A DNA stretch of 64,000 nucleotides. Origin: Flavobacteriales bacterium BRH_c54. Lineage in GTDB: Bacteria; Bacteroidota; Bacteroidia; Flavobacteriales_E; Vicingaceae. The DNA lies in the NCBI GenBank assembly GCA_000961845.1, contig LADZ01000060.1, positions 1 to 64,000 on the forward strand, written 5' to 3'. The notes below the pieces were generated by a model. It worked only from the letters and a program-made list of their open reading frames with translations. It was not told where the DNA came from and made no database searches. Shown one piece after another: positions 53,016-60,357 of the stretch. The position numbers were made by a program, and so were the translations under genes. Each line of letters opens with the position of its first letter. Position 1 is the first letter of the stretch.

Positions 53016-53577
53016 AACAAAAATATTTGGAACATTATTTTTCTCCATTTTACTTTTAGGAGCAGCTAATAGCTTTGCTCAACAAAGAATTAAGCCAACA
53101 ACAGTAAAAAAAGAGGTAGTTAAAGAAAAAATGGTTGAAAAGCAAAATACCAATATAAGCAATGTCAATGCTTCAAAAGTGTTAAGCAAAACCAACCAAG
53201 CAATAACAGCTGCTTTTTCTACTGTTAATGAGAAAAAAGTGTATTCTGGTGATTTATCTAAAGCTGTTCACCATCAAAAAATAGCTAAAAAATTAATGAG
53301 TGAAAATAAAAATTTTAGAGCTATTCACCATAGCCGTATGGCAAGAACGTTAGCTTTTAGATCTTTACGATTAAACAAAAACTATAATCATGAAAAATGG
53401 GATTACACCATGGAAGAGCAAGCACTTTTCGGAAATGGTATTCCTGATGGAGAACTTATAGACGAACTTAACAACACCTATCCAAACAATCAGTTTTTAG
53501 ATGAAACGATTACTGAAAAAGATTTAAAAGACATTGAAGTTAAAGAGTTAGATCCAGCAGATAGTAACAATAATTAA
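53008..53577 (+). CDS. Small secreted protein of unknown function
   Basis: 189 residues from the ATG at 53008; an in-frame ATG at 52984 adds eight residues (MKNNKYLH) but is a tandem-repeat copy of the sequence before the later ATG. The later start gives a clean signal peptide (KIFGTLFFSILLLGAANSFAQQ). The mature protein is helical and rich in Lys/Asn (KAVHHQKIAKKLMSENKNFR, HHSRMARTLAFRSLRLN), with an acidic C-terminus. No family recognised. It is followed by a hairpin terminator. Confidence 0.66.
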   Translation: MKTTKIFGTLFFSILLLGAANSFAQQRIKPTTVKKEVVKEKMVEKQNTNISNVNASKVLSKTNQAITAAFSTVNEKKVYSGDLSKAVHHQKIAKKLMSENKNFRAIHHSRMARTLAFRSLRLNKNYNHEKWDYTMEEQALFGNGIPDGELIDELNNTYPNNQFLDETITEKDLKDIEVKELDPADSNNN

Positions 53578-53597
53578 AAATAAATTAAGAATTTTTT

Positions 53598-53633
53598 AAG
53601 CTGTCCTGAACTATACATCAAGACAGCTTTTTT
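53598..53633 (+). terminator. Rho-independent terminator
   Basis: AAGCTGTC (53598-53605) pairs with GACAGCTT (53622-53629), with a 16-base loop, followed by TTTT. It lies 21 bases after the stop of the secreted-protein gene. Confidence 0.8.
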
Positions 53634-53648
53634 ATTTTTGTATAACAA

Positions 53649-54131
53649 ATGTTAAAGTACCGATTACTAACAGACGATGAACTTAAAGAACTAGAACATG
53701 AGTTCAAGCAATTTTTAATTGTAAATGAAATTTATGATGAAGAATGGAGGAAATTGAATGCTGAAAAAAGTAAAAAAGTTGATGAATTAATAATTATGTT
53801 CAGCAACTTAGTAATAGAAAAATCGCTAAAAAGAATTCAATATTTGGAAATTGCTACTTCTGAAGGAATTAACGCTTACCATTGTAAAGACGATGAAATT
53901 GAACTAATTGGCATAAGTACACAACAAACAGGTATTAATTTTTTAAGTTTAACTCCAGATGAACTTTCTACCACTCCACTTTCCATTTTTATGACTTCAA
54001 AAAAATATGAAAAAGAAAGAGAAACTACCATTTTTGAGATGCTCAACTCAGGATGCGGTATAATTGATGAAAAAAGATATGGACAGTTAAGACTTGCTTA
54101 TGAATACTCTACCAAACCAAGACAGAATTAG
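53649..54131 (+). CDS. DUF6495-like protein of unknown function
   Basis: 160 residues, cytoplasmic. The start MLKYRLLTDDELKELEHEFK and the middle QYLEIATSEGINAYHCKDDE and IELIGISTQQTGINFLSL resemble a Bacteroidota family I recall as DUF6495, from memory only. It begins 8 bases after a perfect TATTTTTG at 53633-53640, so the leader would be very short. The PBP4 gene follows after 47 bases. Confidence 0.58.
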   Translation: MLKYRLLTDDELKELEHEFKQFLIVNEIYDEEWRKLNAEKSKKVDELIIMFSNLVIEKSLKRIQYLEIATSEGINAYHCKDDEIELIGISTQQTGINFLSLTPDELSTTPLSIFMTSKKYEKERETTIFEMLNSGCGIIDEKRYGQLRLAYEYSTKPRQN

Positions 54132-54178
54132 ATTAGAGATTTGATTATTAAATGTGACCCCATAAACTAACTTTAAAA

Positions 54179-55615
54179 ATGAAAAGCTTTTTAACCTCAG
54201 TTACTCTTCTTAGTTTTTTGTTTTTAAGCGGACAATCTCCTACCAACAAAGCCTTTACTGAGTTTTTGCAACATAAGGCTTTAAAAAATGCATCAGTTAG
54301 CTTTTATGTTTACAATTTAAATGACAACCAAACTATTATTGACCATAATGTGAACTTGGCTTTAGTTCCAGCCTCCTCATTAAAATTGATTACTACAGCT
54401 ACAGCTCTTGAAATTTTAGGCGAAGCTCACAGGTTTACTACCACCATTAACTATTCAGGAAAAATAGAAAATGGTGTTTTAAATGGTAACCTTATCATCA
54501 AAGGTGGTGGAGACCCTGCACTTGGTTCTCACAGATATCGTTCATATTACGGAGCGTTTTTAAGTAATTGGAGTACTTCCATTAAAGCTTTAGGAATAGA
54601 TTCTATTAATGGGAAAATTATTGCTGATGCTAGTATTTTTGATAATGAAGTCCCTCCTACATGGATTTGGCAAGATTTAGGTAACTATTTTGGTGCTGGA
54701 GCAAACGGATTAAGCATTTATGAAAATTTCTACACCTTAGCACTTTCATCAAAAAATGAAGCTCAAAAAACAACTATTAGCCAAATTAATCCACACATTC
54801 CATTTTTAAGTGTTGACAATAATGTTTTAGGAACTTCCACCAATAAAGATTTGTCTTTTATTTATGGAGGGCCTTTTCAATACAACAGGTATATTTCCGG
54901 AGAAATACCCAAAAACCGAAGTGAATTTAAAGTTAAAGGCTCAATTCCTGATCCGGCATACTTATGTGCTTACGAATTGGATAGTGTGTTAAAAACATCA
55001 GGAATTAAAATAGCTTATCAACCAACAACTAAAAGGCTATTAGGTGATAGTTTTATTGAAGATACTACTATAGAAGTTACTTTAACTCAATCACCAACAC
55101 TTGCTTCACTAATTCAACAAACCAATTTGTACAGTATCAATCTATATGCAGAACATTTACTCAACCATATTGGTTTAACCGTTAAAAAAGAAGGCTCTAC
55201 AACTGCAAGTACAGAAGCTTTAGTTAGCTTTTGGAAAGAAAAAGGAATTGATACTGATGGTATGTATCTTTATGATGGTAGTGGGCTATCTAGATTTAAC
55301 ACTATAACTACAAAACAGCTAGTTTCTATTCTATCTGAAATGGATAAAAGCCAGCATAAAGAAGTATTTTACAATTCTTTATCTATAGCAGGAAAATCCG
55401 GCACACTATCGAATATTGCCAAGGGGACTGCTGCCGAAGGTAAAATTTACGGTAAAAGTGGTTACATGACAAATGTAAGGAGCTACTCAGGATATGTTAC
55501 AACAAATAGCAATAAAAAAATAGCATTTGCCATAATCGTGAATAATTACAATTGTTCCGCTTATGAAATGAAAAAAATGTTAGAAAAAATTATGGTAAAT
55601 TTAGTAAACGAATAG
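54179..55615 (+). CDS. dacB: D-alanyl-D-alanine carboxypeptidase/endopeptidase (PBP4 type)
   Basis: 478 residues with a signal peptide ending near LFLSGQS. The serine-protease motif is Ser66-Ser-Leu-Lys69 in VPASSLKL; the second is Ser-Ile-Asn in LYSINLYAEHLL; the third reads Lys-Ser-Gly in GKSGTLSN where Lys-Thr-Gly is usual, a conservative change. The insert with NGNLIIKGGGDPALGSH is the class C PBP4 hallmark. It trims or splits peptide cross-links in the periplasm. It converges with a small gene 7 bases away. Confidence 0.92.
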   Translation: MKSFLTSVTLLSFLFLSGQSPTNKAFTEFLQHKALKNASVSFYVYNLNDNQTIIDHNVNLALVPASSLKLITTATALEILGEAHRFTTTINYSGKIENGVLNGNLIIKGGGDPALGSHRYRSYYGAFLSNWSTSIKALGIDSINGKIIADASIFDNEVPPTWIWQDLGNYFGAGANGLSIYENFYTLALSSKNEAQKTTISQINPHIPFLSVDNNVLGTSTNKDLSFIYGGPFQYNRYISGEIPKNRSEFKVKGSIPDPAYLCAYELDSVLKTSGIKIAYQPTTKRLLGDSFIEDTTIEVTLTQSPTLASLIQQTNLYSINLYAEHLLNHIGLTVKKEGSTTASTEALVSFWKEKGIDTDGMYLYDGSGLSRFNTITTKQLVSILSEMDKSQHKEVFYNSLSIAGKSGTLSNIAKGTAAEGKIYGKSGYMTNVRSYSGYVTTNSNKKIAFAIIVNNYNCSAYEMKKMLEKIMVNLVNE

Positions 55616-55622
55616 TTTACTA

Positions 55623-55820
55623 TTAAACTGCCTTTAGTTTACCGTTTTTAGATTCTCCTAAAACAACTACATCTTTAACTCTCTCGTATTCTTTAATTGC
55701 AGATAACATCGCTTCTTTTGAATCTCTTCTAATTTTGATTCCGGATTTAGCACCTTTATTTCTAATTTCTAAATAAAATCCGTCTTTAAGTTTGGTAGGT
55801 TTTGTTGCTGGTCTTCCCAT
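55623..55820 (-). CDS. Small conserved basic protein
   Basis: 65 residues (MGRPATKPTKLKDGFYLEIR, then Lys/Gly/Arg-rich). The tight Lys/Arg-Gly pattern, absence of a signal peptide and single-domain size suggest a nucleic-acid-binding or ribosome-associated peptide, but I recognise no family. A similar small protein seems widespread in flavobacteria by memory only. It is bracketed by PBP4 (convergent) and a glycosyltransferase gene on the same strand. Confidence 0.68.
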   Translation of the reverse strand: MGRPATKPTKLKDGFYLEIRNKGAKSGIKIRRDSKEAMLSAIKEYERVKDVVVLGESKNGKLKAV

Positions 55821-55918
55821 CGTATATATATTAAAAAGTTGTGTCTAAAAAATTATTATAATCTAAATTACACTTTTTTTTGGAAATTCCTAATAATAAC
55901 GATTTTATTTAACAATAA

Positions 55919-56923
55919 TTAACTTAGGTCGGAATATTTTTTTTCTTTCTTTACAAAGTAATGATAGAGAATACTTTTAGGATAAATTGTATCGGGAATT
56001 ATGTTCGTTTTAATCGGTTTTTCAGTCTTTTTGAACACATAAGCGTAAAAAGCAAAGTGAGCCTTAATAATGGCTGAAAAATGGCTTATTTTGCCTTCTG
56101 TAAGAAATTTAATGCCTGCCAAACCGTCTAAAAAAAGTCTTCCTAATAATACTCCAATCTTTTTACCTTGTGGTAAGTTTTTATACAACATTATTAGATT
56201 ATTCCTAAAATTTAAAAATGTTTTTTGTGGTTTTGATTTATGTAGCGTTCCTCCTCCAACATGAAAAACAGTAGATTGAGGTACATATTTAATTTTCTTT
56301 CCTATATTTTGAATTCTCCAGCACAAATCAATTTCCTCCATGTGTGCAAAGAAAAAAGGATCTAATCCGTTTAGTTGATGATAAACATCTGCTCTAACAA
56401 CCAAACAAGCTCCAGTTGCCCAAAAGATTTCTATTTCATCGTTATATTGTCCTTTATCCTCTTCTAAAGTTTCAAAAATTCTTCCTCTACAAAAAGGATA
56501 ACCATATTTGTCCATAAAACCTCCTGCTGCTCCGGCATATTCAAAATGTGTTTTTTGGTGGAAAGCTTTTATTTTTGGCTGACAAGCAGCCATATCATTA
56601 TCTTTTTTCAATACCTCTAAACAGGGTTGAAGCCAATTTTCCGTTACCTCAACATCCGAATTAAGCAACACGTAAACATCTGAATTAACTTGCTTCAGAG
56701 CTTCATTATACCCTTTAGCAAAACCGTAATTTTCAGCAAGCGTTATTATGCGTATTTGAGGGAAATTTTCCTTTAAAAAAGACAGTGAGTCATCTGTGGA
56801 GCAATTATCAGCCACAATAAGTTCTACAAAAGAAGTGTGTTCTATTAAGTTTGGCAGAAACTTTTCTAAAAAATGTTTTCCATTCCAATTTAAAATTACA
56901 ACAGCTACTGAATTCAAAGACAT
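55919..56923 (-). CDS. Family 2 glycosyltransferase
   Basis: 334 residues. The GT-A start VVILNWNGKHFLEKFLP, VADNCSTDDSLSFL and VYVLLNSDVEVTENW (acidic metal-binding site) are followed by WATGACLVVRADVYHQ and HMEEIDLCWRIQ, the rhamnosyltransferase-like acceptor region. It would add a sugar to a cell-surface glycan or lipid. A short hydrophobic tail (GVLLGRLFLDGLAGI) may anchor it. It lies 3 bases after the GWxTD gene and is probably co-transcribed with it. Confidence 0.88.
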   Translation of the reverse strand: MSLNSVAVVILNWNGKHFLEKFLPNLIEHTSFVELIVADNCSTDDSLSFLKENFPQIRIITLAENYGFAKGYNEALKQVNSDVYVLLNSDVEVTENWLQPCLEVLKKDNDMAACQPKIKAFHQKTHFEYAGAAGGFMDKYGYPFCRGRIFETLEEDKGQYNDEIEIFWATGACLVVRADVYHQLNGLDPFFFAHMEEIDLCWRIQNIGKKIKYVPQSTVFHVGGGTLHKSKPQKTFLNFRNNLIMLYKNLPQGKKIGVLLGRLFLDGLAGIKFLTEGKISHFSAIIKAHFAFYAYVFKKTEKPIKTNIIPDTIYPKSILYHYFVKKEKKYSDLS

Positions 56924-56926
56924 TTA

Positions 56927-58399
56927 TTATCGTGGGTTATTATAAAAATCATCAGCTCTTCCACCCCAATGTTGGCTATTGTTTTGCTCTTCCATATCTA
57001 CAGGCTGGTTGGTTCTTTTATGTAACTGAACTTTCCATTGAGGATTGTTTAATTCTCCCGGTAAATTGGAGTGTAATATTGGAAAATCATTGCTTACTAA
57101 ATCAGGGTTATAAAACACAAAACGAATATTACTAAAATTTTGAACTTTGTAATAATGCCATATTTCATAAGGATAAGCACTCGGTTCATTTTTCTGTTCT
57201 ACAATAGTATTTGGCTTACCATGCTTTAAATACACTCTTCCTCTATCAGTTTCATATCCTTTTTTAATGGCAGTACTGTATTCTTTATTTACAACCTCAA
57301 CTTCTTTTTTATATTCTTCCCAAGCTTCTTTTGGATTTTCCGCATCACGAGTAAACCAAAAATTATAAAAATATTTTTGCATCAACTCTTTATCCTTACC
57401 TTTTAGCTGGTTTCTAGCATAGTTTAACTCTATCGCTGTAGAAATTGGCTCTATACTTCTGATGTACTCTATAAGTTGTTCAACATCCATATCTATAACA
57501 AAAGTACTTTCAAAATCAACATTAGCGATATCAGGCACTAATGCCGGATTACTTCTTTGAAAAAAGACTTTTTTCTGCAACATTAATTCATTGGATTTAT
57601 CTCTGGCTTCAATTACCAAATTATAATTACCCGAAGCCAAATTAACAATATTGAAAGATTTTAGGATAATATTAACAGGCTTAGCCGATTCTCTTACGAA
57701 TCCTTTAAGATTGCCCACTACCGTATTTGTTTCGTATGATTCTATGGCATACGTTACCAAATAACTTTCATCTGTGCCCAACAATTTATCTGCATTATAT
57801 ATCTCTGCATAAAAAGCTATTTTTTCAATATCTTCAGGAAAAAAATCTGAGGTATAAGGCAAAATATCATATCCACTTTTAGAAATAATGGATTTAGTGG
57901 TAGTTTTTGATAAGGATTCAATAAATTCAACATCTGAGATATTCATTTTCTTATCGTTATAATTCACATTCAATACTTGTGTAGATTTAAAAGGTGTTAA
58001 CGTACTATTGACATCTCTAATGTTTATTTCAAACTCGTAGCTTCCATTAGGAATAGAAATTCTTTGTTGATCTATAAAGTTGGCGAGTATCACGGTGTCT
58101 TCATTTTCCGGACTGAGTAAATTATATTTTTTGAATTTTTTAATTTCTTCTCCTTGTTTAAACAGGTAAGTTATTTCTATTGTTCCTTGAAATTTATCAT
58201 TTTCATTTTTAAGATAATTGATAGAGCTACCTTCTACCGAAAGGTAAGTTTCTATATAAGGACCGTTTTCAGGAGAATAGAAAGTACAGTAAGTAAAATA
58301 GGCTTTTAGGTTTTGTGCCGTTAATTTATTGGCACTAACGAATAAAAATACAATTGAAAAAAGAACAATTAATTTTATTTTATAATTTTTTAATACCAC
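56927..58399 (-). CDS. GWxTD-domain secreted protein
   Basis: 490 residues with a signal peptide (IVLFSIVFLFVSANKLTAQ). The N-terminal half is made of beta-strands with Ig-like spacing. The C-terminal part resembles the GWxTD family (YFYNFWFTRDAENPKEAWEE, RGRVYLKHGKPNTIVEQ, YPYEIWHYY), although the literal GWxTD motif is replaced by FW...RD. Family members are conserved outer-surface or periplasmic proteins of Bacteroidota with no known reaction. It is transcribed with the glycosyltransferase. Confidence 0.82.
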   Translation of the reverse strand: MVLKNYKIKLIVLFSIVFLFVSANKLTAQNLKAYFTYCTFYSPENGPYIETYLSVEGSSINYLKNENDKFQGTIEITYLFKQGEEIKKFKKYNLLSPENEDTVILANFIDQQRISIPNGSYEFEINIRDVNSTLTPFKSTQVLNVNYNDKKMNISDVEFIESLSKTTTKSIISKSGYDILPYTSDFFPEDIEKIAFYAEIYNADKLLGTDESYLVTYAIESYETNTVVGNLKGFVRESAKPVNIILKSFNIVNLASGNYNLVIEARDKSNELMLQKKVFFQRSNPALVPDIANVDFESTFVIDMDVEQLIEYIRSIEPISTAIELNYARNQLKGKDKELMQKYFYNFWFTRDAENPKEAWEEYKKEVEVVNKEYSTAIKKGYETDRGRVYLKHGKPNTIVEQKNEPSAYPYEIWHYYKVQNFSNIRFVFYNPDLVSNDFPILHSNLPGELNNPQWKVQLHKRTNQPVDMEEQNNSQHWGGRADDFYNNPR

Positions 58400-58554
58400 C
58401 GATTTGAAATTAGATTTTAAAGTTTTTAATTATTGGTTTTATAAGTGCTTCAATATCAAAAAACATACCCAAAAAGCCAACAAGAATACAAAAATAACTA
58501 TTTATCTGTTAAGAGGGGATGAATATTTATTTTTTCAAAAAAATTAAAAAAACA

Positions 58555-58584
58555 TTTCATATTTAAAATCTATTGCTACTTTTG
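58555..58584 (+). promoter_or_regulatory. Promoter of tRNA-Ser(TGA)
   Basis: TTTC (one mismatch) at 58555-58558, 18 bases, then a perfect TACTTTTG at 58577-58584, followed by CAGC as before the other serine tRNA. The predicted start (near 58588) is next to the mature 5-prime end at 58589. Confidence 0.6.
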
Positions 58585-58588
58585 CAGC

Positions 58589-58676
58589 GGAGAAATGGCA
58601 GAGCGGTCGAATGCGGCAGTCTTGAAAACTGTTGTACCGCAAGGTACCGGGGGTTCGAATCCCTCTTTCTCCGCCA
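58589..58676 (+). tRNA. tRNA-Ser(TGA)
   Basis: 88 bases with encoded CCA. Acceptor GGAGAAA pairs with TTTCTCC; the anticodon loop CTTGAAA gives TGA, reading TCA and TCG/TCT by wobble. The long variable arm (GTACCGCAAGGTAC) is typical of serine tRNAs. Confidence 0.97.
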
Positions 58677-58684
58677 CACTAACG

Positions 58685-58719
58685 AAAGAAGCCCTTGATT
58701 TTCAAGGGCTTCTTTTTTT
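58685..58719 (+). terminator. Terminator after tRNA-Ser(TGA)
   Basis: AAAGAAGCCCTTGA pairs perfectly with TCAAGGGCTTCTTT around a TTT loop, with a further T run. It begins eight bases after the CCA. Confidence 0.9.
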
Positions 58720-58771
58720 CTAATTTGATTTACTTAATTTTGATCATGTTTTAAAGAAGAAAAAATCAATT

Positions 58772-59383
58772 ATGTCATTCAAAAAACTACTTCCTCCTAT
58801 AAAAAATGCCTTACAACATTTAAAGGTCGATACACCAACTTCTTTTCAAAAACAACTCATCCCTAAAATAAAAAGCGGTATTGATGTTATTGCTATTGCT
58901 GAAGAAGGTGCCGGAAAAACAACTACTTTAATTATTAACACTATTCAAAAATTAAAAGGAGAAGCTTTTGAAGATGTACCTAGAGCTTTAATTTTTGTAA
59001 AAGACAAAGAAGCAGCTTTAACCCTAGAAGAAGAGTTTAATAAGTTTACCAAATATACCGATTTAAGAATTTTTTGTGCTTATGAAGAAAGCACTATTCA
59101 ATTTCAAAAAGACACCATTTATACAGGAGTAGACATTGTTATTGGTACTCCAAAAAGATTAAATAAAATTTATTTCCAAAACGGGATTAACCTTACGGGT
59201 TTACAACTCTTATTAATTGAAGATGCTGATTTTTTGGAAGGAACCAGCTTTCATACAGAAATACACAGAATTGCAGAGAGCTTAAATAAATGTCAGTTTG
59301 TTGTTTTTAGCAATCATTTTGGTTCTAAAATAGAAAAACTGCAAGATTTATTTTTGGAACATGCAGAAGTCGTTAAATTGTAA
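58772..59383 (+). CDS. Orphan DEAD-box N-terminal domain, degenerate
   Basis: 203 residues, matching only the first RecA-like half of a DEAD-box RNA helicase: Q-motif-like TPTSFQKQLIPKI, Walker A AEEGAGKTT (residues 43-51), GTPKRL at about 125-130. The DEAD box itself reads Glu150-Asp-Ala-Asp in LLIEDADFLEG and the SAT motif is replaced by SNH, so ATPase action is doubtful. No second domain follows before the stop. It looks like a fixed stand-alone protein rather than a fresh break, since no remnant of the second domain lies downstream. Confidence 0.82.
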   Translation: MSFKKLLPPIKNALQHLKVDTPTSFQKQLIPKIKSGIDVIAIAEEGAGKTTTLIINTIQKLKGEAFEDVPRALIFVKDKEAALTLEEEFNKFTKYTDLRIFCAYEESTIQFQKDTIYTGVDIVIGTPKRLNKIYFQNGINLTGLQLLLIEDADFLEGTSFHTEIHRIAESLNKCQFVVFSNHFGSKIEKLQDLFLEHAEVVKL

Positions 59384-59411
59384 TAAAATGCTCTTTTAAT
59401 TATGTGGATAT

Positions 59412-59786
59412 TTAATTCAATATTTTTTTCATTGAATAAAACCCAATAACTCCTAAAAATGCACCTAAAGAGTTGGCAATAAAATCATACCAATCACCAT
59501 AACGGTTTATAAAAACATATTCTTGCAATAACTCTATTAAACCTCCTATCACTATACTAAAACTTATACTAAAAAAAATTTGTAGCTTACTGTTCAACAA
59601 AAATGAATGGGATTGTTTTGAAAAACCTAAAATACTCAAAAAGCTAAGTAAAGCATAAATGGCTAAGTGTACCAACTTATCAAACTCATCAAAAGGAGCT
59701 TCAGGCAAGCCTCTTCCCGGATAGCCGCTAAGCACAACAATAATGATGAGCCAAATCAATGCAGGTATAAAAGGTTTTAGTTTCAT
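59412..59786 (-). CDS. VanZ-like family membrane protein
   Basis: 124 residues with about four hydrophobic segments. It starts LKPFIPALIWLIIIVVLSGYPG, has FDEFDKLVHLAIYALLSFL and LLQEYVFINRYGDWYDFIANSLGAFLG, all typical of VanZ-like proteins. The family's role is uncertain; members are linked to glycopeptide tolerance and surface stress. In flavobacteria this gene lies after sprA and gcvH, as here. It follows gcvH by 82 bases with a terminator in between. Confidence 0.83.
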   Translation of the reverse strand: MKLKPFIPALIWLIIIVVLSGYPGRGLPEAPFDEFDKLVHLAIYALLSFLSILGFSKQSHSFLLNSKLQIFFSISFSIVIGGLIELLQEYVFINRYGDWYDFIANSLGAFLGVIGFYSMKKILN

Positions 59787-59803
59787 TACTTAGATAGGCA
59801 TAT

Positions 59804-59850
59804 AAAAAAACAACCAAGAATAGCTGTTTGGCTTACTTGGTTGTTTTTTT
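59804..59850 (-). terminator. Bidirectional terminator after gcvH
   Basis: AAAAAAACAACCAAG (59804-59818) pairs with CTTGGTTGTTTTTTT (59836-59850), with a 17-base loop. It lies 18 bases after the gcvH stop and precedes the VanZ-like gene. Confidence 0.88.
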
Positions 59851-59868
59851 ATATAAATACGATATATT

Positions 59869-60246
59869 TTATCCTATAATTGCTTTGTAATCTTCTGCTG
59901 AAAGTAAATCATTTACTTCATCAGGATTAGACATTTCAACTTTAATCATCCAGCCAGCTTCATAAGGGTTTTGGTTTACTGATTCAGGAGCAGATTCTAA
60001 ATCTCCATTTACTTCAATTACTTTACCTGAAAGTGGCATAAACAAATCAGAAACAGTTTTAACAGCTTCAACAGTTCCAAAAATAGCTTCTTTTTCAAGG
60101 TCATCTCCTTCTGTTTCAATTTCTACATACACAATATCACCCAACTCTCCTTGAGCAAAATCAGTAATTCCTATTGTTGCTACATTTCCTTCTATTTTAC
60201 ACCACTCATGATCTTTAGTGTACTTTAAATTTGCAGGTACATTCAT
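59869..60246 (-). CDS. gcvH: Glycine cleavage system H protein
   Basis: 125 residues, full length. The lipoylated Lys63 is in FGTVEAVKTVSDLFMPLSG, and the start YTKDHEWCKIEGNVATIGIT and the end ENPYEAGWMIKVEMSNP-like stretch are typical. The lipoyl arm carries the aminomethyl group between glycine dehydrogenase and the T protein. The other gcv genes are absent here; downstream position after sprA is a conserved flavobacterial arrangement, and it also may feed lipoate to other enzymes. Confidence 0.96.
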   Translation of the reverse strand: MNVPANLKYTKDHEWCKIEGNVATIGITDFAQGELGDIVYVEIETEGDDLEKEAIFGTVEAVKTVSDLFMPLSGKVIEVNGDLESAPESVNQNPYEAGWMIKVEMSNPDEVNDLLSAEDYKAIIG

Positions 60247-60357
60247 TTTACTTTACTTATTAAAAAATTATAATTGATTGATAATTCATTCGGCTAATTT
60301 ATGACTTTTTGCATAACCTCCAAAAATATTTAACTCGAAATATAAGTTAATAAGGAA

